DNA from: Oenanthe sinensis
Taxonomy: Eukaryota > Streptophyta > Magnoliopsida > Apiales > Apiaceae
Reading direction: 5' to 3'
Assembly: GCA_028671895.1 (NCBI GenBank)
Contig: CM053795.1
Coordinates: forward strand, 14,591,501-14,655,500
DNA: 64,000 bases
The translations under genes were made by a program, and so were the position numbers. Below are positions 57,396 through 64,000 of the stretch, piece by piece (within the stretch, counting starts at the first letter, position 1; every line of letters begins with the position of its first letter). The notes under the pieces were generated by a model. That model saw nothing but the letters and a program-made list of their open reading frames with translations, had not been told where the DNA came from and searched no databases.

Positions 57396-58030
57396 TTTAC
57401 ATATGGTTATATACATATCAATGAATTCACGACATATATCCCCCTAGGGCTGTTCACGAACAAAGCCGAGCCAAACTTTATTTTTTTTCTGACAAACCGA
57501 GCCGAGTCGAGCTTTCTTATCTCACAAAAAATGTGTTCGAGCTCGAGTTCGTTAACAAATCGAGCCGAGCTCGAGCTTTTATCGAATAAAAACGAGCCGA
57601 ACCGAGCTCAAGCCCTTAACGAGCAGCTCGCGAACAGTTAAGTTTTACATGAAAAAAAAGGTTCAAACCCACTTGACCCAACTAATTATCAATTTGTGAC
57701 TCAACTCAATATTAAATTTTAATCTATTATCCCAAATGATTCCCATATTAAATATTTGAATTGTAATTTTAAACTTAAAATGCTATTTTTTCGAGTTTTA
57801 ACGAGCCGAGCTCAAGCCGAATGAGCTAGAGCCGAGTTCGAGCCAAGTCGAGCCGAACATACTAAAAACTCGGCTCGAGCTCGTTTTCTTAACGAACAGA
57901 GCTCGAGTATTAAACAAGCTGAGCTGAACGAGCCCTTAACGAGCCGAGCTCTAGTTTGTTGTTCGTGAACAACCCTATATCTCCCCGATATTTTCCAGCA
58001 TGCACTGCATCAACTTACTTGGTATGCTTT
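57396..58030 (-). pseudogene. AAA-ATPase relic D, distal part
   Basis: After the solo LTR, relic D resumes (acatatggttatatacatat) and, after a second insertion at 57445-57977, continues tattttccagcatgcactgc and atcaacttacttggtatgc, matching the truncated 5' edge of relics B and C. Confidence 0.7.
57445..57977. mobile_element. hAT-type MITE (533 bp) in AAA relic D
   Basis: The TIR is TAGGGCTGTTCACGAAC at the left with the complement of TAGGGTTGTTCACGAAC at the right. It is flanked by TATCCCCC (57437-57444) and TATCTCCC (57978-57985), an 8-bp duplication with one mismatch. Relic B has the matching empty site (atatatccccaatctt). The interior is packed with cgagccgagctcgag-like repeats and has no coding. 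The 8-bp duplication and TAGGG ends fit the hAT superfamily. Confidence 0.88.
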
Positions 58031-58242
58031 ACGTTGACATATTTAGTTGGTTCATTTTGAAGTTTTAGTAAATCAACTGCGTTGTCAAATGATGGTTAAA
58101 AAACTGAGTTCAATACCATGTTCTCATAACAGTAGCTCAGAGTACTACAATTTTTATGGCTTATGTAGTAGTGTCTCCACATATCTCTTTCATCAACCTA
58201 AAACGGGCTATGCAGTAATTACTTAAAGATAATGATAGTCAC

Positions 58243-58320
58243 CCGAAGCAAATGATATATAGAAATCAGAATGGCTGCCTGGATATATATAGAAATCAGA
58301 ATGGCTGCCTGGGTATATAT
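58243..58320. repeat. 30-bp tandem duplication
   Basis: The phrase tatatagaaatcagaatggc plus tgcctgg occurs twice with a 30-bp period (58256 and 58286) in the array spacer; the sister spacers at 46.05 and 52.59 kb have one copy. Confidence 0.85.
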
Positions 58321-58567
58321 ATTAGCAATATGTTTTAGGAACACAGTTTATCTTAAGAGATTAGTGATTTTCCTGGGAAACAGGCTGAAGACAAATAGTG
58401 GTATGAGAACAAGCAATGGTTGAAATATTCAACAAAAACTCATCTAAAAGAGCTCTGTTCATATAAAAAAACCTCTGTTCTACAATTCACACTAAGAAAC
58501 TCATTGAATACTCATTGAATGAGATCAGATGTGCTATACTATCTAAAAGTATATTAATTATTTTCTG

Positions 58568-58864
58568 TTATAATTTGTTCAAGCGCGACGTAATGTCAAT
58601 GAATGTGTCCACTGAGCACGGAATTGTGAGACCACCTTCGGGATGATTGAACCCATACTCTTCCTCAGCTTGAATTAACAATTCTTGAAAGGCAGGCTCA
58701 TTCAGGTATGAAATGGGAACCACAAATCTACTTCTTTGCTTCTCGCCGATATAAACTGCCAAGCACCCCTTTGGAATCGATGAAGTATGATCAGGATTTA
58801 TCAAGAAAGATGAGTGGTTAAGGATTTGTTTGACATCAGTAATACGAGGCATACGAATACCCAT
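58568..58864 (-). CDS. SAUR8, small auxin-up RNA protein (98 aa)
   Basis: An intact minus-subfamily SAUR: MGIRMPRITDVKQILNHSSF, IPKGCLAVYIGEKQRSRFVV, PISYLNEPAFQELLIQAEEE, HPEGGLTIPC and the tail DTFIDITSRLNKL. It is close to SAUR6, with a few changes (TD for TN, EKQRS for ERQRS, ITS for LTS). It is divergently paired with SAUR9 across 0.86 kb, shorter than the SAUR6/7 gap because part of the spacer is deleted. The promoter boxes are intact. Confidence 0.94.
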   Translation of the reverse strand: MGIRMPRITDVKQILNHSSFLINPDHTSSIPKGCLAVYIGEKQRSRFVVPISYLNEPAFQELLIQAEEEYGFNHPEGGLTIPCSVDTFIDITSRLNKL

Positions 58865-58981
58865 GATGCAATAGATCTTTCGGAGAAGATTTCAGGGAAA
58901 CTAGAAAAACACGAGGACTTGTATGTTTAAGGCTTTAGACAATTGAGCTTGTGATGAATTAAACTAGTGCTTAATTATGTG

Positions 58982-59133
58982 TTTATATAGAACATAAAAA
59001 ACATTAATTAAGTAGTTCATCAAAATATATATTGAGTGGTGAAGAGGCAATAGACACTAGCATGTGATATTCTCTTTCAATAGCAACAAGTATTTATGAC
59101 CGATATGATGACATTTATGTGAGTTGGGAGACA
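58982..59133 (-). promoter_or_regulatory. SAUR8 promoter module
   Basis: Minus-strand TGTCTC (59133-59128), the CATGTG/CACATG box (59066-59061) and TATATAAA (58989-58982); core to TATA 144 bp, TATA to ATG 125 bp. Confidence 0.65.
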
Positions 59134-59437
59134 TCAAGCTCTACTACATCTGCTTAACCAATTTTGAATCAATATTTTTCCCATTTAAACTTATAAATTT
59201 CTCACTAAAACTTGACCCAGTATATATTTGCTGACGAACAAAATAAGCAGCTAAGATAGGTGAAGAAAACACCATCACATGAGCACCCAACAAACACCAT
59301 CACATGAGCACCCAACTTGTCTGTCACACCTAAAACTATTGACCACACAAACTTAGGAGTTTCCAGCCATATTATTTGTATGTCGTTCATATCAAATATC
59401 AGGTCGAGATTTGTTGAACAGAAGTGGTAGGACATGA

Positions 59438-59585
59438 TGTCTCTCAACAGACATGTAAATAAATCCTACCATATCTTATATGTGGCCATTGAAAGAGAAT
59501 AGCATGTGCTAATGCCTAAAGCATCTGTGCCATTCAATCTGCATTTAGATAAACTATTCAATACTTGCTATCTGTTCTATATAAA
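59438..59585 (+). promoter_or_regulatory. SAUR9 promoter module
   Basis: TGTCTC at 59438-59443, CATGTG at 59503-59508, TATATAAA at 59578-59585; 140 bp core to TATA. The sequence just upstream (59235-59330) carries a small tandem duplication of caccatcacatgagcaccca. Confidence 0.65.
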
Positions 59586-59722
59586 CACAATTAGAAACCT
59601 AACCAAACTCATCACAAACTCAAGCATATACAATTGTCTTGGCCATATATCCATCTGAAGAAGTCCTTGCATTTCCATATCCCTAAAGTTTACCCTGAAA
59701 ACTATATATCTTCTATAGCGTC

Positions 59723-60010
59723 ATGGGTATCCGTGTGCCTCGTATCACTAATCTGAAGCAAATGCTCAACCGACAATTTTCCTCGACAAATCTTGATCGT
59801 ATTACAAATGTCCCTAAGGGGTGCATGGCAGTTTATGTAGGGGAGAAGCAAAGAAGAAGATTTGTGATTCCGATTTCATACTTAAATGAGCCTACATTTC
59901 AAGACCTGTTAAGTCAAGCTGAGGAAGAATTCGGGTTTAGTCATCCAGAAGGTGGCCTCACAATTCCATGCAAAGAAGACACCTTCATCGATCTCTTGGA
60001 CAGATTATGA
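59723..60010 (+). CDS. SAUR9, small auxin-up RNA protein (95 aa)
   Basis: An intact plus-subfamily SAUR: MGIRVPRITNLKQMLNRQFS, NVPKGCMAVYVGEKQRRRFV, then IPISYLNEPTFQDLLSQAEE, HPEGGLTIPC and a CKEDTFIDLLDRL end. It has EKQRR like SAUR2 rather than ENQRR like SAUR5 and SAUR7. It is the last member of the array; to its right the unit decays into an ICP55 relic and a LINE tail. Confidence 0.94.
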   Translation: MGIRVPRITNLKQMLNRQFSSTNLDRITNVPKGCMAVYVGEKQRRRFVIPISYLNEPTFQDLLSQAEEEFGFSHPEGGLTIPCKEDTFIDLLDRL

Positions 60011-60225
60011 TAGTTCATATATATGTATGCAGATACATACATACTTTTATGTTAGATAGTATACAAATTTTTTGCACAAGTCCGGACAATGTAAATATGA
60101 CTGAGACTTTTCGTGTAAATCTTTTGGGCAGAGAGCATAGGGCATTAGTTAATAATTTGTAATTCAAGACATCAATTTCTGCATGGATTTTTTTCTTGAT
60201 TTTTTGTCGTAGGTACTCTTTCTTT

Positions 60226-60310
60226 CAAAAAAGATGAGTAGCAGCAGTTAGCTGCCCAATATCGCGCGAGGTCTTCTAGAATATGAGCATCGAGAGTTAT
60301 TCACTCCAAA
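60226..60310. pseudogene. ICP55 exon 2 relic after SAUR9
   Basis: The plus-strand sequence gatgagtagcagcagttagc, tgcccaatatcgcg and tcttctagaatat matches ICP55 32927-32980 (gatgagtagcagcagttggc, tgtccaatatcgca, tagaatat). It is closer to the source at the left end than the 55-kb copy is. No AAA relic follows; a LINE fragment begins at once. Confidence 0.7.
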
Positions 60311-60314
60311 CAGA

Positions 60315-60530
60315 CACAGTGAATGCATTGCATAAGAAGGTTCATTATCAACTTGAGGTGGGTGACATTTTGGATAGCCGGATAGGTATCAAACTCTTCT
60401 TCTTGGTAAAAACAATGTCTCGATAAGTTTGGTTAAAAAACAAGCCAACAAGGCGGCACACTTGATGACTAGGGTACCTTGTTCGTTAGGCAGATACAAG
60501 GTGTCTGATGTCTGTAGTGTGCCTGAAAAT
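60315..60530 (+). pseudogene. LINE RNase H tail fragment
   Basis: The plus strand reads ALHKKVHYQLEVGDILDS in one frame and, after a shift, VSISLVKKQANKAAHLMTRV followed by PCSLG. This is the standard C-terminal part of the RNase H domain of plant LINEs. The rest of the element is absent. Confidence 0.7.
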
Positions 60531-60738
60531 GAAATTTATAAATGGTATTCTTGGAGACACTTACGGTTGATTCTAATTCGAGTTGATGAAATGAAATTTT
60601 CTATTCTAAAAAAATATATTTTATTTTTGAATTTCTATCAATTTCAATTTATTTATTTTTTGGTTAGCATGTAGTCCTTGTCCTTGTCAATTTTGGTTAT
60701 TTTTAAACGATATTAATAATAATGTATGAAATATAAAT

Positions 60739-61510
60739 GGCTTAATACAATTCAAACACTGTATTATTAACAATATACAATTAAAATCCTCTTTCACTAA
60801 ATTTGGTAAATTTAACCCTACATTTTTTAACTATATACAATTGAAACCTTTTTTAAAATAATTAGTAAATTTAACTCTATATTTATTTATAATTAAAATC
60901 CTTTTTAAAAATATTTAGTAAATTTAACTTTGACTTTTTAGTTTTGAAATAAAATAAACCTTACCCAAATCTAGTTCAATTTATGGCAATTATAGAAGAA
61001 TATTTTTGAAAATAAATTAAATTCGAAGATAAATATTCATGAATATATTGAGCGGAAAGTGTGATGGCAAGGAATAATATAAACACATATTAAAATTTTA
61101 TTAAACATATATAATATATTATACATATAGACATATTAATATAGAAAAAAACATCTAAATATCTATTTTATAAGAAAAAACCCTAATAATTGTATATATC
61201 TATTATACTTAAATAATATCTATACAAAAAAATTGACAATAGTACATTTGACGAATATTTATTCAAAATTTGGTCATAAGATTTATTTTATTCCAAAATT
61301 AAAAAGTCAAGTTTAAATTTACTAAATGTTTTAAAACAGGGTTTTAAATGTAAATAGTTAAAAATATAGGGTTAAATTTACTAATTATTTTTTAAAAAAA
61401 GGTTTTAATTATATATAGTTAAAAATATAGAGTTAAATTTACTAAATTTAATCAAAGGGGGCTTTAGTTGTATATTCTAAAAAACGCAGGGTTTAAATTG
61501 TATTTAAGCC
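60739..61510. mobile_element. Mutator-like MITE with long, internally repeated TIRs (772 bp)
   Basis: The ends are GGCTTAATACAATTCAAAC and the complement of GGCTTAAATACAATTTAAAC. Inverted similarity extends about 225 bp from each end. The flanks AATATAAAT (60730-60738) and AATATAATT (61511-61519) form a 9-bp target duplication with one mismatch, as for MULEs. Each arm consists of about three related 60-70-bp units containing agtaaatttaa and ctatat, so the element is a palindrome of tandem repeats. No coding sequence. Confidence 0.82.
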
Positions 61511-61546
61511 AATATAATTTTAATACTTCTATATTATATTATTATA

Positions 61547-61984
61547 TCAATACTATATTATTATAATCAAACGAAAAAAAAATAATTTAAACATTTACGT
61601 GAACTAACAATTCTAACTGTTCAATTTGGAAACGATATTAACCCTCCAATTTTAATAAAATTTAATTTTAAAAAAGATATATCAAACATATAACTCTATC
61701 ACTAATAGTTCTCCTTTTATACAACTACTCATTGAAAATATTATATTATATTTAAATTATATTCTATATTTTTTATTTTAATAATCCTACTTACCCTATA
61801 ATTTTATTTAATATAATTGTACTCACATTTTAACCAATTACATCACCATTCAAATTCTTTTATTTATTTAAAAGAACTTAATAATAAAACAAATTATCAT
61901 ATTAAATGAAATATTTATATTATATAAAACAATTAATATATAATTTATTAATAGCATCCGTTCTTTACACGAGTTATAAGCTAG
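61547..61984 (+). mobile_element. Non-autonomous Helitron 2 (438 bp)
   Basis: The 5' end TCAATACTATATTATTA, preceded by A, matches Helitron 1 in 16 of 17 positions. The 3' end reads ttaatagcatccgttcttta, then cacgagttataagCTAG, followed by T. The last 300 bp match Helitron 1 (attatcatattaaatgaaat and following). The terminal hairpin is weaker than in Helitron 1. It is shorter because of internal deletions. Confidence 0.8.
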
Positions 61985-62840
61985 TTATTAATTACTAGAT
62001 TTTAACACGAATATTTTTTTATTAATTAAATTATTTATTTTAAAATTATTAATATTTTTATAATCTTAAAAAGTCTTAATATATTATAATTATATTAGTT
62101 AACTTATTTAAATTATATTTTTTTATATCAAATTAATTAAATATAAATAAGAAAATTATAAAATATTAAAAATAAATATGCACATTGTAAAAAATATAAA
62201 TTTATATTATTAATATATAAATATGTAAAATATTTTGATTCGAAATATTATGAACATGTTTTTTTAATATATCTAACATATGTTTAATATATTTAAGATT
62301 ATAAATATTAAATTTAAATATATTTTTGATAAAATCTCTATTATGTTTATTTTATATAAAATTTAATAGATATTATGTTATATGAGATATAATATATATG
62401 TATATGTTAATAATATGATAATATAATTATTCATTTAAATAAATATTTTTATGTTATTAGATTTTTAGTAGTATAGTATTAATTGCAATTTATAAATAAT
62501 TAGATAATATATATGACTTAAACCTTGCATCAATAAATAATAAATATTACTATATTGCTAATGAGATTTAAATTTTAAGTTAATATTATAAAATAAAACG
62601 ATACATAATAATTATCGTCATAATAATTTTTTCTATCCCACTTTTTAATACTAATATATGACAGGTTCTTTATCGAATCAAACATATTACTCCATATTAT
62701 TAATACTTAATGTGTGTCATGACAATTCAACTTGTATAATAATATTTTTTTAAAAATATAAATGACTTTTAATTATAAAAATAATTAACAGTAGTCCTCA
62801 GTTATTACAAATTAATTTAATATAAAAATAATTTAATGTC
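61985..62840. other. Very AT-rich intergenic DNA
   Basis: No gene or clear element; long A/T alternations throughout. Confidence 0.5.
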
Positions 62841-62969
62841 ATGAATGGAACTGTGGTGTTACATTTTGTACCCACAGAAGATCAAATTGCCGACATCTTC
62901 ACGAAACCACTTGATGAATCCACTTTCTCTAAGTTGGTTAGTGAGTTAGGGATGTTAAACATGAACTAA
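62841..62969 (+). pseudogene. Ty1-copia polyprotein, C-terminal fragment
   Basis: The frame reads GTVVLHFVPTEDQIADIFTK and then PLDESTFSKLVSELGMLNMN to TAA at 62967-62969. This is the extreme C terminus (end of RNase H) of a plant copia Pol. The motif DQxADIFTKPL is diagnostic. The upstream part is missing; the join to AT-rich DNA is at about 62837. Confidence 0.9.
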
Positions 62970-64000
62970 GTATTGCATGATGTTTTAAATTGCATATTTA
63001 ATTTTAAGCAAGCACTGTAAATACACTGTATATATTCCTTAAAATATTTAAAAAACAAACAAACAAATTGAAAAAGAAAACTCAAAAAGATTTTCCTTAT
63101 TTTTGTACAGTTGTTATTTTATTGGCATCACTACTGTAAATATATTTAATATTATCTTAAGTTATATAACATTGGTATCAGTTATATATATATAAGTATG
63201 TATAGTATTATTTGTTTTACATTTCGGCATTTTTAGTTTAATTTTTATTTTTATCTATTTTATTTCTATTTTTATTTATATCTAAATATAAGCTGATTAT
63301 TCTCAGTCTCTTTTGAGAAGTAGGAAAGATCTATGAGCTTGATAATCCAATCGATTCTAAAAGTTAGATCCTAATCATTGGCGTCAATCTCTAACCAAGA
63401 TCTTAGAACCAAACACACAAACACTATCACTTTCATCTCTCTAACCATTAAACAGAATACCTATTTGTTCATTATGAGGGAGTCAATGCCTTGATTGCAT
63501 TTGATAAGGTTGGTGATGTGAGTGATCCAACAGCTCTGTCTCCAGAAAGGTGATTCATATATAAACTGAGACAACTGTTAGCTCATCTGTGTTCTCTCAA
63601 AAGGATACAGACTTGGAAAAGGCAAAACTGTTACTAGGTTCATTCTCTCAACAGAGTGAGTCTATTGAATTCAGCCTGTCAGCCAAGGCTACTTGTAAAG
63701 AGTCAATTTTATCTGACATTTCTTTCACCTCACATAAAGTGTCTTCTTTTCAAAGGGACCAACAATGACTAAGAGGGAGCAACTAGAGTGTCGTGTAAGG
63801 ATGAATTGACGGAAGCAATTTTTCTAAACTTCCATATCAAGGAAGGAAGAATAATTGATGATTCTGACTGAATCAACATGCCTTCACAGGCGTCAGGAGG
63901 AAACTTGGATCATGTGCTACATTAAAGATCCTTGTCTCCCTCCCCAGATGGAACATATCTGGATTCCTAACGGAATAGATCATCTTAGATGATCAGCAAC
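62970..64000 (+). mobile_element. Probable continuation of the copia element (3' non-coding region)
   Basis: Downstream of the Pol stop, the sequence to the window edge has only short, broken frames (for example a stretch near 63475 reading EGVNALIAFDKVGDVSDPTA with nearby stops). Some copia lineages (Sirevirus type) have a long post-pol region, which would fit, but I see no LTR start in the window. Positions up to 63300 are AT-rich without features. Confidence 0.35.

Noticed and set aside
43200..59460. Regularly spaced repeats as a CRISPR-like array
   Set aside because: The repeats are kilobase-scale duplicated gene units in plant DNA, not short repeats with unique spacers.

Overview
The window is nuclear DNA of a flowering plant, most likely a eudicot. 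Genes have many short introns with GT-AG borders (one probable GC-AG), intergenic DNA is very AT-rich, and it is full of Stowaway, Harbinger, hAT-like and Mutator-like MITEs, small Helitrons, LINE remnants and LTR retroelement pieces. The dense Stowaway content would fit the carrot family (Apiaceae), but that is inference; nothing here fixes the species. There is no prokaryotic operon structure.

Layout. 1-2.9 kb: the 3' part of an unrecognised, probably retroelement-borne ORF, a probable LTR, a tRNA-like SINE, a Stowaway MITE and an orphan terminal exon. 3.0-7.1 kb: AT-rich intergenic DNA with two more Stowaway elements. 7.1-10.6 kb: a complete six-exon alkaline/neutral invertase with a putative organelle-targeting N terminus. 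10.6-23.4 kb: three intronless DUF538 genes on the minus strand (two are recent duplicates with their flanks), separated by MITEs, a Helitron, a 126-bp tandem duplication and a Harbinger remnant. 25.7-33.4 kb: a complete 14-exon minus-strand Xaa-Pro aminopeptidase of the mitochondrial ICP55/APP3 type, with all five metal ligands. 34.0-38.3 kb: two dead LINEs, one carrying a nested repeat.

39.3-60.0 kb is the most interesting region: a SAUR (small auxin-up RNA) array of nine copies, six with intact coding sequence and three broken in different ways. It is built from a repeated composite unit: SAUR(+), a relic of ICP55 exon 2/intron 1, an AAA-ATPase gene or relic (-), then SAUR(-). The minus and plus SAURs form divergent pairs whose promoters are inverted homologues of each other. 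Each promoter has an auxin-response core TGTCTC about 140 bp upstream of a TATA box, and most have a CATGTG box between them. One AAA-ATPase is nearly complete but seems to have a 1-nt frameshift near its 3' end; the other three are decayed relics sharing the same 5' truncation. The last relic is split by a solo LTR and a hAT-type MITE, both with target-site duplications.

60-64 kb is repeats: a LINE tail, a Mutator-like MITE with long terminal inverted repeats made of tandem units, a second Helitron of the 14.6-kb family, and the 3' end of a Ty1-copia polyprotein.

The functional genes do not form a pathway. Invertase (sucrose cleavage), ICP55 (trimming of imported mitochondrial proteins) and the SAURs (auxin-driven growth) are independent neighbours, linked mainly by the duplication that carried a piece of ICP55 into the SAUR array.
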